From assembly GCA_003427395.1 (NCBI GenBank), contig BFEA01000047.1:1749446-1786211 (forward strand): a stretch of 36,766 nucleotides of DNA, written 5' to 3'. Below, in pieces: positions 10,080-20,429 of the stretch; position 1 is the stretch's first letter, and each line of letters begins with the position of its first letter. This DNA comes from Chara braunii. Lineage: Eukaryota; Streptophyta; Charophyceae; Charales; Characeae. Both the position numbers and the translations under genes were made by a program. The notes beneath the pieces are model-generated. The model did not search any database. It worked only from the letters and a program-made list of their open reading frames with translations, and was not told the origin of the DNA.

Positions 10080-10895
10080 TTTGGGTGTGGGCACTACACA
10101 ATGCGCCGTCATCGTGGTTACTCACGTAGAACTGCATAGCGAGATAGTATGTGTAAGTCCAGCGCCCTCGCGATCTTATACTAAGTTCGCGCGCGGCACT
10201 CGTCGCATCCTGCACTAAAAGAGTTATGGGTCAGGCGGCGAGATCACGAGCGCGACACGGCCAGGAAACTTGGGGTTTTGGTAACGTGAAGCGGCACGTG
10301 GGCGGAGGACTAGCTCCAGTCAGCCTTTGGGGGTCCGTGTACGGGCCTCATTATCCCAAACGCCGGGTAGCCTATGGATAGGATACCGGACCTCCTCCGT
10401 GTGCGCGTCGTTTGGGTTTATCCACCCCCTTTCCATTTTAGAGGGCCATCAACTAATGGGGGTTGGAGTGAGTCTCATTTTTGCATTTTCATGGTTGGAC
10501 GTTATAGTCTGTGGTCGCCGTCACAGTCAAACCCCTTGATGTTCGATCGCCACGACAGCTTAAAGTTGTCTACTTAACCCCTCTGCACAGGGTGGAGAAG
10601 AGGGTGTGGTCTCCAACCGCGCATGGTGGTTGTCCAGCGTTGAGAGATTAACCCTCAAGGCGTGTGTCAGCCGACACTTGAGTGTTGAATGCGATCCTTG
10701 AAATTAACGAGGGTCGCACGATTATGGGCACGACATAGTACGCCATCATTGCGACTCCTTGCGTACGTCTGCATTGCGAGTCGATATGAGTTAGCCCTGC
10801 GTTCGCGCGGTTTTATACTAAGTCTCGCGCGCGACGCCTATCCGATTTCCGCATTGGAAAGTTATGGGTTGGCTACCGAGGGACTAGGCGCGCTG
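10080..10895 (+). repeat. Internal duplication of the LTR promoter-like region
   Basis: About 180 bp at 10080-10260 and 10715-10895 share a common backbone: GGGCAC-x-ACA near the start, a TTATACTAAG box, CGCGCGCG-rich flank and AGTTATGGGT near the end. B's LTR has one copy (about 18520-18660). The duplication partly explains the greater length of A's LTR. Confidence 0.65.
10812..10822 (+). promoter_or_regulatory. TATA-like box in LTR of A
   Basis: TTTATACTAAG stands alone between very GC-rich stretches and is conserved in B's LTR (minus strand, 18571-18561) and in the upstream duplicate (CTTATACTAAG, 10175-10185). A transcript starting shortly downstream would leave nearly 1 kb of R-U5 in A and about 0.55 kb in B. 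The promoter role is inferred from position and conservation only. Confidence 0.45.
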
Positions 10896-11225
10896 TCGCG
10901 TTGTTCGTGTTGTGTCGTTTGTGCAATGTGTGCGTGCGCGTATGTTTTGTTTTTGTGTTCGTAGAGTGGTGTGGGCGTGGTGTGTGGGATGCGTCCTAGT
11001 CGACCGACATCGAGCCACACTTGGGACTTCAGCCCCCCAAGATGTCGGCCCGCGTGGGGGTCCGATAGGCGTATTACCGCGCGTACCCCCTATGCTACAG
11101 CGAACGAGAAACGCACTCGGCTGGTCCACCTCTGCGATTGCAACCGAGTACCTTTCGTACTGTGGACTGGTAGCTCGGCGGGGATACGCGCGCCGAAGGG
11201 AGGTGACAGCTCCCGTAAGGTGGAG

Positions 11226-11231
11226 GTAAGT
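11226..11231 (+). promoter_or_regulatory. Conserved sense 5' splice site near LTR 3' end
   Basis: GAG|GTAAGT matches the donor consensus and is kept in B's LTR (minus strand, 18162-18157). It lies downstream of the TATA-like box, so a leader intron is possible. No acceptor was identified. Confidence 0.4.
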
Positions 11232-11266
11232 TGTGCCTCGTGTAGGCCCTATCCTGTCGTAGGGGC

Positions 11267-11660
11267 CCAACTTTTACGGACGCCCCATAGGACTCCTGCC
11301 GCGTCAGCACCCCTACGGCCCCTCCAAGTTCCGCGTGCATCCGGCCCCCTTCTTCGATTTTAGCACACCACCTCTGCGCAGCTTTAACCGGTGCCCCGGA
11401 GGGCACAGCCTGGGCCACGGAGGCAACCGACCCCAGGTACTTCGGAATACTTGGTTTTACCCACCAAGTTCCGTCATCGGGGCCCAAGCACCGGTTCACG
11501 TCTCAATAGCTCATGGGAGTCTCGTGTCCGCATACAGGTGTGAAAAATTATAGTAACAAAAATTCGAAATAAATAAGCCATACGTAAATAAATATATAAA
11601 ACCCCGCAAGACACGCGGCAGTCGGGCGGAAACTGTCGCCCCCATAGTTGCAAGAGGCGA
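11267..11660 (+). other. Segment present in A's LTR but not in B's
   Basis: Flanking sequence joins directly in B (near 18119), so this is an insertion in A or a deletion in B. It ends in an AT-rich part with AATAAATA runs (11560-11602). I see no ORF, terminal repeats or clear target duplication. Confidence 0.5.
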
Positions 11661-11802
11661 GAGGTATGGCTGGCGCACTCGGCCGGAGCGGCCTAAGGAA
11701 GCTCCATTTGTGTGCTCGCGACGAGGTGGGTCCAACTCCTGCGTGACGCGGCCGAGAGGGTCCCGCGCTGCCAGGTGCGGTGCCGGACCGATGCGCTCGA
11801 CA

Positions 11803-13048
11803 CTGTTCTTCCCGTCTGCACCTAGGCACGGTCCTATCCTCTGCTGTGCCCATCCGCACTACTGCGCCATTCTCCGTTCTCAATCGCGCACGCACCTGGC
11901 GCGGTTAGCCAGCCAGGTTCATCCGCCTCTTGCTGCGTTCACACTTCGCTGCTTTCGCGATTTCCCCTCCGATACCCTGCTGCTCGTCTGCGACCGCTCT
12001 CTGCTTAGCGCCTCGCTGACTGCCTCGCTTGCTAGCCGCCCGCAGCCTCTCTCCTGATGCCTTACCGCTGACTGTGCGTCGCCCTGCCTCACTCCCGTTA
12101 GCGCTGCCCCACGACTGCTAATCGCAGCGCTCGTTCGGTCAGCCACTCCGCGGTGGCCCGCCCTACACTATTGCCCTTCGGCGCTGCTGCACAGTGCTTT
12201 ACCGGCCGGCCTCCCGACCCGCTACTCAGAGATCAGCCCCAGTCCCCCCAGAGTGGTATAGAGCAAAGGCTACCTTCATGCTCCTAGGGGGAGGGTACCT
12301 GCGGGGTGGCCCAATGACTGACCCTTCAAAGGGGCCCAACCTTAATACTACCGGCTAACCCTCGGCCGGCACCGCCCACCTGCTTCAGCAGATATCGCCC
12401 CTGCTGGTGGGTGCCGCCCCCACATGTTCCCTCGTTTCGGAGGCTTGAGTCCGGACGTGGCTGCCGCGGGGTTCTCCATAGCACCAAAATGGGGCAACCT
12501 CAGCGCAACTACGAAAACGGTTTGTAATGGCATTTCTGGCAACCCCGCTAATACAACACACCCCGTGCGACCTTACCGGTCCCAAAACATAGATCATATA
12601 CTTTCAGCACTCGCGGCCCCTCTACCTCAAGTGCAATCACCGACTCAACCCGTGACCGCGCCGTGTCCTCAGCAACAGCGTGGTGGAGGGCTTCCGCCAG
12701 CATCCCAAACACGTGGACCTGCCAAACAAGGCGTGCACTCAAGGTCCTCGAGTGTCGTGATGACCATTAAGTCGGGCGTCATGTCCGAATTGAGAAAAAT
12801 GTCGGAGCCAAAAAAATAAAAATAATACAGCAACAACTTAGTACTAGATATAAATAAACGTCGTGCGCGCCGCTAGCCCGTGACGTCGCGGACACCCGGC
12901 CCGCGCACGGCTGCACCCAGCCGTCAATACCCTCACGTGCGCCGCTCACCTTGGAAGGTCTAAACCTCCTCTCGTATGCGCCCTGTCGAGCGAACGTGGT
13001 AACACTGGTGTGACTTGCTGTAAACAAGCCAGGGTATTTGGTATGACA
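11803..13048 (-). repeat. 3' LTR of element B, truncated by element A
   Basis: This is a direct repeat of 23632-24892 at high identity. It starts (minus strand) TGTCATACC at 13048 and breaks at 11803, exactly where A's LTR ends in CGACA. One arm of the terminal palindrome is missing (only the AGGGTATTTGG side remains). AT-rich pockets with AATAAA-like strings near 12815-12860 are shared with the other LTR. Several ORFs of 64-131 residues are open on both strands in both copies but do not behave like genes (see rejected items). Confidence 0.8.
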
Positions 13049-13084
13049 GTCTTCCTGGACCCTATTAAGCAACATCCCCGTCGC
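13049..13084 (-). promoter_or_regulatory. Pre-LTR block of element B (polypurine-tract position)
   Basis: On the minus strand it reads from GCGACGGGGATGTTGCTTAA to a purine-rich AGGAAGAC next to the LTR. It is the counterpart of 3575-3609 in A. No such block precedes B's 5' LTR at 24893, as expected if that side is flanking DNA. Confidence 0.6.
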
Positions 13085-15166
13085 AACAAGTATTCCTATC
13101 CAACTATTGTCTTGCACGTATCCTCAAGAAATGGTACCCTCCAGCCTTGATGTCTTCAAAACGACGAAACAGTTGTCGACGATCAAAATTTTGTATTTTT
13201 AGTTTTCTGGCTAAAGTAGGAAGCTACGACAACCGAATAATCGACTAGGCCCTAACACCCTCTAATCTTTAATTTCACAAGTGGATAAAGCCACTTTCCA
13301 CTTACTACGGTCCCAGATAGGGAACCACCCAATAATCAAACCTAAAGCTACACCATTCCCGGTCCCTTTGAATGATGTTTTTATCGCGCCGGGCACCTAA
13401 GCTATCCAACCACCGACCAAAAACTCAAACTTTGCGGTGGACAAAAATTTCCCAAGCCTATCATTTAGTCACCCTTTTTTACACGAGCAATCAGACTCAA
13501 CTCCTCCATATCCCTTCGTTTCAACCCCTCCTCAGCAAATCACCCCATCGCGGGGACATCGCAACTAGTTAGAGGTAGACTGGTGAGTTAAGTCTACATG
13601 TCATAGATGTACCCTCTCGAGCTGGGCCCCGTTAAGCCCAATGCTACAAATCCTTATTATCATGCACAAGCCACTCATTTTAGTCATTCATCATGGGACA
13701 TGGGCGATGACGTAGTCTTTCAAAACAAAAGAAGATCTCACCTTTTTCCCATAAATACTACTTTTATGAGTAGGACCCTTCACTTTTATCACACACTTTG
13801 TCAATCTCATCCACAAGTTTTGCTAAGTGAGCAACTCTCATAACCCTTTTCCAAACAGAACTCAACACCACTTTCAATCAAACTGATAGCCGATCGGAGG
13901 ACCCCATAATCAGGCCGATCCTTCCTGCCGTAGATGGCACTCCCACTGGCTATTAGCAAGAACTTTAGTTTCTCTCAAGGAGTCTTAATCATGGAAGTCC
14001 CCGTCACAGACCAGACCGCTTGTGGCCCATAAGAAGCTAAGTAAAGGACTCACAACCAGCCCTACCAGCGTTTATGTGACTACGCAAGTGGGGATACCGA
14101 ATTGAACGAATCTTTCTTTACGCCCTGCCACACACAGAACCACCCGGGATTCACAACCACTGACCAGGTAAGGGCTTTCTTACATGACAGGTTTCCCTGC
14201 CGCAGATGATACGCTTACTGGCAGTTGAGGCCCAACAGAGTGGAACTGCCGATTTAGACGGAGATAATACTCTAACTCCATAAAAATTCTTTTTAAGCCA
14301 CCCCCTTCCTCTCAAGGGTGAGCCTTCCATAATAATCTTTAGGACTCCTTCCACTCTGAAGGAGAATCACCCATAAAAATCTCTCAGCCATCCTCCCACT
14401 CATGGATGGATTTATTTATAAAACCTTAAAACATTCTTCACTTAACAATAAACCCCAAACTTTTGTCAGGCCGCCATTGGGCATAACCTCTCTCTTAATG
14501 TGATTTTCTGGACTGTTTGAGTTTTCCAGAAATATCCCACAAATAATCACGCTTTCTTCACTTTATTATTAATTAAAGTAATACACAAAAAGACTCACAA
14601 GGCCACTTTGATGAAAATGTCAATGACAACCGAAACACGCACGATCCTGCAACCCGAGGGAATCAAAACTTATACCAGAAAATAATTTCCAAAAGAAAAT
14701 CAGGTCATCCCAATTCTCACATCCTTACAAATCTTTAATTATCACAAATTCATATTTCAAAACGAAAGACCATGTATAACGTATCATACAGGTCATAATT
14801 GTCTAACACATGCAAAATGATATCAAACGTTCTCGTAAAATTGGGTAAGCGTTAACGTACAGACGACAACTTCTAAAAAGATCTTCACTCGTATCTGACA
14901 AAGCTAAAGCCAGCTTAGAGGGTGGATAAGCAGATCCAAAATATATGCACTACCCCAAAAGTAAAAACGCACCCTCGATATCATAAATATATACATGAAG
15001 GAACCTATGTCTCATAAAACTCATAGGTTCGAAAACAAAAGCGAAATAAGCAGATAATCGGTTATTAGTTGTATCAATTGAGCCTACCGTGTTGTCGTGA
15101 CTTTTTGAGTGTCTATTTATTAGTCACTTAAGATTGCGGACACCATTCTCATCTAGACAAACAACT
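13085..15166 (-). other. Untranslated 3' internal region of element B
   Basis: About 2.1 kb between gag and the 3' LTR with no credible ORF. It is AT-richer than the LTRs and holds a group of hairpins (13890-14410). It matches the length and position of 1474-3574 in A, but sequence similarity is obvious only next to the LTR. Confidence 0.55.
14220..14409 (-). repeat. Hairpin group in element B 3' internal region
   Basis: Stems seen: GGCAGTT/AACTGCC (14220-14226, 14244-14250), CACCC/GGGTG (14299-14303, 14316-14320), CTCCTTC/GAAGGAG (14345-14351, 14358-14364) and CCATCC/GGATGG (14388-14393, 14404-14409). The last three are spaced about 45 bp, share a loop rich in C-x-CTC on the plus strand, and have different but paired arms. 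A separate GATCGG/CCGATC pair lies near 13892-13917. Confidence 0.6.
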
Positions 15167-16281
15167 TCACCCCTCAATTCCTTTCTTTGCCATCTTACAT
15201 CTGCGAGGGGTATGACCAGTCTTCCCATAGCAAGCACATACTATCCTCGCCCACCGTTCTCGCCCTCTTCTATTCCTCCGTCCAGTTCGACTTATAGTCG
15301 ACGATGTTCCCTTGTCGTCACACTCCTTACTAAGATCAGATGCAGTGTGCGGCAGGGTCATACCAATTTCTCCCTGAACTCTTTGCTCCTCTATTCCTTC
15401 CTCGTTTGGAGCGTCAAGCGTCCTCTCACAGGTATGAGCTGCATCAACTCTCACTCTCACCGGTATCTCTTTCCTCCCACCTCCCGACTCATTTTTCTTC
15501 TCTCTGCTCCACCTGTGATTTCGCCTGACGATCTCAATGCCCTTCTGAGTTCCATCTTTCTTAGCATCAGAGGTGCCTACTGCCGGATCATTCGACCCCT
15601 TTTCAAGCTCACTCTTCTCACTATCCAACGCCTTCCTTTTTTTCCTCGCTTCCCGCAGAGCATGGCAGAGGTACTGGTTGAAATCCTCCTTTTTCAAGGT
15701 TCTCTCAGATCTTATCCCATACTAGTCTCCCCTATGTTCCACGAATCAAATCTCGTTGTTCTGCATTCGTGCAATTCATGAGAAAGATAAAGCATTTGTC
15801 ATGTTCTGACAGTGCCCAGACCTTACACGATGCGCTTATACTCTGTCAGGAAGTGCCCTACTGACACATAACTATACCGATCTATCTTCTCAAGATCGTC
15901 TTTGGTCAATTGTTCCTCACCTAACCGGTACTTATTCCACACGTCATCATAGAACTTCCTCCATGATGACCCCGCTCTTCTAACCAACCCACTGACTTCA
16001 CCCTTCAAGCCCATACAAATATACTTTATCATTTTTTCCAGCATCTGTCTCTCACTTCATTTGCAGTGGGATGGTATCTGTTCTAACTTGTCGAGGAAGT
16101 CAGAAACATGATCACCTTTGAAGAAGTCGATCTCAACCTTGGGCAGGTTGTCTCGCTCCCAATATCGCCGTTCCAACAGAGAAGCGAGTTTCTTGGCCTC
16201 AGTCTTTCCTTGAAAACCCTCCATCTCGAGCTCTCTCGACCCCACCACCTGTTGGACAACAACGAGCGGCGTTAGGGTCAA
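15167..16281 (-). pseudogene. gag pseudogene of element B
   Basis: Three consecutive minus-strand pieces make a degraded gag. Piece 1 (16281-16057) has FFKGDHVSDFLDKLEQ, like the start of retrotransposon gag cores. Piece 2 (16044-15823) is in the same frame after one in-frame TGA and continues MIKYICMGLKGEVSGLVRR. A frameshift near 15800 leads to piece 3, with two further in-frame stops (TAG, TGA) before the open stretch 15697-15167. That stretch is basic and ends in a degenerate zinc knuckle at 15238-15197, where the second cysteine position is tyrosine (TAT at 15229-15227, one G-to-A change from TGT). Coding sense may continue a few codons past 15167 in another frame. No pol follows. Its gag sequence differs clearly from element A's although the LTR family is shared. 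Confidence 0.7.
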
Positions 16282-17953
16282 GATTCGAGAGGAGCTACGT
16301 GACTAAATCAAATATAAGACATATCCCACTAAGTTATTTCGACACTTCTTTATAAAAACGCGCATAAGAATCTACCCAAAACAATGACGATACCGAAGAG
16401 AGTCGTTAGATAAATATCCATCAAAAATAAAACACATACATTCACTAATAAATCCCTCCAATCATAACTCAGACACTGACCCCTTATGATTGTCATGATC
16501 AAGGCAAGGCACGATGTACATATGTCACATAAGTGGATACTCCAAACACGAATACAAAAAGCAGCACAACCCATGATAAATAACATATACTGATAACGAT
16601 AATTTTTACATGACAAACTCGAATTACTTGCAAGGGTTGTAACTGACGGGCACAATATGAACGCAACTCAACTACCAGTTATATAACAAGATAACTCTCG
16701 ATAACGTATTTTTATGTCCTATAAGGCAGAAGTAGGACTAGCAATGAGTAAATAACATGATATAATTGTTACCCCTTCAATTCTTAAGCGAAGCATATAC
16801 TACAGAGGGGCGGTATAATCCTCATAGGATAACATCTTGACTCTTAAGCCCCGCTCTAAAGATCAAGACTCACCGCATCCCTCTCTGATTCCAGCGCTCG
16901 CACCTCATCGCCCCTATCATGGTCAAATGGACAACCCCATTCATACTTATCAAGGCAACGAGGAACGAACTCGCACCTTTACAAACATGATGGCCCTACT
17001 TAACGGGAGACAAGCCCAGGTCGCTACTCCAAATCCGCTCTCACTAAGCAGTAGCTGTTCCACTTGGCCATCACAGTTTCGGTAAGGTAACAAGCCCTTT
17101 CCTCTCTTCTCAGTAGATAATGTAGTTACTCTCCTATCATAGGAAAGTCAACAACACCCCACTATTGGACCAGGAATGTAATTACGGCGTGGGTCTCACT
17201 ATCATTCCTGAGACTGATAACTGCTGCCTTAAGCTTCAACAAGGGGGTAACAATTCAAGAATGCACTTCCACTGAGGACAAATTATACACGCCGACTAAC
17301 CCCTTCTTGGAAGAACCACCTTCCACAAAAGCAGTCACCCCATTCACCCCTAGTCCCATGCCAGACGTGGGTTTCATGCAGAATCTATGTCCTCGTGGAA
17401 AACAATCCATACATACGCCATCAATCAGAGTCACAATCACATAATAAGTCAATTATCCTTGGATTCCAATCATAGGCATGCTTAGCAATATCAGCACCAC
17501 CTTACTCATTCCTAACCCAATTGAGTCCTCAAGCATTACCCAAACTCACCAATTATTAAAGTCAACGAGTCTTTCAACTCCATTCATTTGCATACTAGGC
17601 AGTGCTTACAGCGCATAGTCACGGCGTTTATCGATCTCAAGCAACCCCTACTGCATCACTCAAACCCTACTCACGGAATTAACCCTCGCTTCATGCTTTA
17701 TCCAATACCATTTACGATCAACCACTTCTCCTAACCCCGTCAATGGAGCAGAAGCGGTTATTTTCCACGGATTATCAACCCGCCTCGAATCAAGGCTCGA
17801 TTTCTAGGGATCTCTCAGTCTTCACGATACTTCCAACGATAGTCAAAATGTTAGCCAATCGCTCATACAAGTTTGTCATAACTTCTCATTTGCCTATTTC
17901 TTACTTTCATATCCGGATGTCGTTCCACCAGGGACAACGGTAGGCAACCGTTA
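16282..17953 (-). other. Leader of element B
   Basis: 1.67 kb between the primer site and gag. No credible gene. Small ORFs on both strands, including a hydrophobic 101-residue minus-strand frame at 16350-16655, have no support. A leader this long could hold packaging or translation signals, but none was identified. Confidence 0.5.
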
Positions 17954-17971
17954 TCCCCGGCAACGGCGCCA
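17954..17971 (-). promoter_or_regulatory. tRNA-Asp primer-binding site of element B
   Basis: The minus strand reads TGGCGCCGTTGCCGGGGA, which as far as I recall is complementary to the 3' end of plant tRNA-Asp (GTC), a primer used by several plant Ty3-type groups. It lies two bases from the LTR end (17974). It fixes the strand of B and shows that 17974-24892 is a 5' LTR rather than a simple inverted repeat. Confidence 0.85.
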
Positions 17972-18156
17972 CCTGTCGGGCGCATCGGTCCGACACTACA
18001 CGCGGCAGCGCGGGACCCTCTCGGTCGCGTCACGCAGGAGTTGAACCAACCTCGTCACGAACACACAAATGGAGTTTCCTTAGGCCGCTCCGACCGAGTG
18101 CGCCAGCCATACCTCTCGCGAGCCCCTACGACAGGATAGGGCCTACGCGAGGCACA

Positions 18157-18162
18157 ACTTAC
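18157..18162 (-). promoter_or_regulatory. Conserved sense 5' splice site in LTR of B
   Basis: The minus strand reads GAG|GTAAGT, the counterpart of 11226-11231 in A. It lies about 185 bp before the LTR end. Confidence 0.4.
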
Positions 18163-18560
18163 CTCCACCCTAGGGGAGCTGTCACCTCCCTTCGGTGAGC
18201 GTATCCCCGCCGAGGTACCAGTCCACAGTACGAAAGTTGATCAGTTGTAATCGCAGAGGTGGACCAGCCGAGGGCGTTTCTCATTCGTTGTAGCATAGGG
18301 GGTACACGCGGTAATACGCCTATCGGACCCGCACGAGAACCGACATCTTGGGGGGCTGAGGTCCCAAGCGTGACTCGTCGTTGGTCGACTAGGACACATC
18401 CCACACACCACGCGCACACCGCTTTACGAACACAAGAAAAATCACACACACGCACACGTACGAAACGATACAACACAAACAACGCGACAACACTCTTAGT
18501 CCCTTAGTAGCCATCCCATAACTTTTCGACGTGGAAATCAGATAGGCGCCGCGCGCGCGA

Positions 18561-18571
18561 CTTAGTATAAA
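18561..18571 (-). promoter_or_regulatory. TATA-like box in LTR of B
   Basis: The minus strand reads TTTATACTAAG inside GC-rich flanks (CGCGCGAT before, TCGCGCGC after), matching 10812-10822 in A. It is a candidate core promoter by conservation; the start site is unknown. Confidence 0.45.
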
Positions 18572-19409
18572 TCGCGCGGGCGCAGGGCTAACTCATATCG
18601 ACTCGCAATGCAAACGTACGCAAGCAGTCGCAATGCTGGCGTACTATGTAGTGTCCATAATCACGAGGTCCTCGTTAATCTCGAGGGTCGCATTCGACAC
18701 TCAAGTGTCAGCTGACACGCGCCTTGAGGGTTAATCTCTCGACGCTCGACAACCGCCATGCGCGGTTGAAGACCACACACCCTCTTCTGCACCCTGTGCA
18801 GAGTGGGTGGTTCACCGGTCCATACCTGGGGTGGTAGTCGTTCCTTACTGCCCTGGGGATAAGTCCTACCCTAGGCCTGGGCATCAGTCAAGGGGTTTGA
18901 CTTAGACGGCTGCCACAGACTACAACGTCCAACTATAAAAATCAATAAGCAAAATCAATCAATAGAATAAACAAGCACACCAACACTCGTATATCAGTTC
19001 AAAACTCGAGATAACGATAAAAGGACGGGGAAATATAAACCCATCAGGTTTGCAGATCGTGCGACACATGGTTCTCATTCTCACTGCCTTCAAAGTATGA
19101 CTCATGTACCAAGCTCCAAATTACCAACCTGCATAAAACACAGGCACACACAATAGCCACATTTCCATACACCAATGTGGTCAACTTTATTGTTCCCTGT
19201 AACTCACACCACGCCTCACACACTCAAGCCCCAGTCATAGTCCAATTTCTCATAAATCTCATAAGTCCTTTATAATGGCCATTAAAAGTAGTCCAGTTAA
19301 GACCTTCAAAGAAACATATCAAATCCCAAGGCTAAGGTAATCCAGTTGAGGTACAGGTATGAGCAAAGTTGTGTCGTGAGCCGACAAGTCGGCGATCAAT
19401 CAACCGACC

Positions 19410-19426
19410 TGTTATCAGTGATAACA
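19410..19426. repeat. Conserved 17-bp palindrome (B copy)
   Basis: TGTTATCA-G-TGATAACA; the arms are identical to those at 9197-9213 while only the centre base differs. Confidence 0.65.
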
Positions 19427-19696
19427 AAAGATGGTCCTCGTGAGATCAAGCTGAGACTAGTCCAAATCCTGAGTCAAACGGTCAAGAGAACATGTAACAC
19501 AAGACAGGTCAATGCCCCAGACTAAAACCATAAGCCCCTGGAGAATAATCTCCATACCACAACTTCTCTGAAAGCTCCTCCTAGTAGCTAAGCCTAAGTC
19601 TACCTCTAAGTCAGCGCCCAAAGAAAGGTAGACTCATGACATAATCTCCCTTATCCAGGGAGGATTACCCGAATCGCCACTTGTCGAAATATAATC

Positions 19697-20300
19697 TAAC
19701 TTCTTTAGACTAAGAAAATTTCGGCAGCGCTTCCCGTAAGAAAAGTGCCTTTCTAGAATTTATATAAGCTCAAATATGAAATCAGAAATAATCTCTAACT
19801 CAAAAAAGTCAAATTTTGTCTAACTCCCGGAATTAGTTAAAATTTGGACAACACTCCTTTTAGAAAAGGAGACTTCCCAAATTTATACCATCTCAGATTT
19901 GAACTTGGAATAACTCGAGTTCCTGTCAAGACAAAATTTGACAACTCCTTAGATTTGTAGAAATTTCGGCAGCACTCCCTCTAGAAAAATGTTATTCCAA
20001 AATTTATACAAGGCTAAGTTCAAAATTTGAAAATAAATTTGACTCCTCAAAGTCCAATTTTGTCTAACTCTCTGAATTAGCAAAAATTTTGGCAGCACTC
20101 CCTTTAGAAAATGAGACTTTCCAAATTTTTACTAAGCCAAATATAAAGAAAAGATAAGTTGGACTTTGACAAGTTAAAAGTTGACTAACTCCTTAGATTT
20201 GCAGAAATTTCGGCAGCTCTTCCCGTAGAGAAAATAACTTACCAAAATTTATACAAAGCCAAGTATAACAAAAAGATCCCAGAAAATGCAAGAATTGATC
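19697..20300 (-). repeat. Tandem repeat, about 122-bp period, 5 units (element B LTR)
   Basis: Plus-strand unit starts (TAACTC-like) fall at 19697, 19821, 19941, 20065 and 20186. Each unit contains GAAATTT(C/T)GGCAGC-like text followed by a short hairpin, clearest in unit 2 as CTCCTTTT/AAAAGGAG (19854-19861, 19864-19871). A's LTR has three units with the same period. Confidence 0.8.
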
Positions 20301-20429
20301 TAAGTAAAAAAACCTTAGCTCAGAAACTGAAGCTAACTCCTATCGCTCTAGCACGAGGCGAGCCTCTAAAGCAGCTACCTGTCAAACTGAAACTCAGACC
20401 AAGTAGTAGCCTCACTCAGTCACATGCAG

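Larger units (their letters stand above)
1..11802 (+). mobile_element. Element A: giant-LTR, gag-only retrotransposon (3' part)
   Basis: From left to right this holds a broken gag (to 1473), about 2.1 kb with no credible coding sequence, a conserved 35-bp pre-LTR block (3575-3609) and an 8193-bp LTR (3610-11802). The same order and nearly the same spacing occur in inverted orientation in element B, which supports one family. No protease, reverse transcriptase, RNase H or integrase motif is visible between gag and the LTR, so the element is inferred to be non-autonomous. The 5' LTR, primer site and leader would lie left of the window. The right end abuts the interior of element B's 3' LTR at 11803, so A is read as inserted into B. 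What is seen is LTR homology and termini; the class assignment is inference. Confidence 0.7.
3610..11802 (+). repeat. Giant 3' LTR of element A (8193 bp)
   Basis: It starts TGTCGG and ends CTCGACA, giving TGTCG...CGACA terminal inverted repeats. It matches the minus-strand LTR of element B (24892-17974) collinearly. By-eye anchors are 3621/24878, 4335/24535, 5919/22871, 6228/22562, 6930/21930, 8433/20435, 9197/19426, 10812/18571, 11226/18162 and 11802/17974. It is longer than B's LTR mainly because of an internal duplication (about 10080-10260 with 10715-10895), a 34-unit AT repeat and an extra segment at about 11267-11660. Divergence from B's LTR is substantial in the middle and lower in the last 150 bp. 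Many short ORFs here have no support as genes. Confidence 0.75.

Noticed and set aside
10884-11363. ORFs in the LTR mirrored at 18159-18507
   Set aside because: Similarity follows from the LTR homology; the frames differ in length and no domain is visible.
12424-12819. 131-residue plus-strand ORF, open also in the other LTR (24253-24648)
   Set aside because: Hand alignment of the two copies gives about 24 differences, of which only about four are silent; replacements dominate, as expected without protein-level selection. Frames on the opposite strand are equally open because the copies have no indels here.
15134-15781. 215-residue plus-strand ORF
   Set aside because: It is antisense to the gag pseudogene of element B.
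16350-16655. Hydrophobic 101-residue minus-strand ORF in element B leader (possible membrane or env-like protein)
   Set aside because: AT-rich leader gives Ile/Leu/Phe/Cys-rich translations by chance; there is no signal peptide pattern or support from a second copy.
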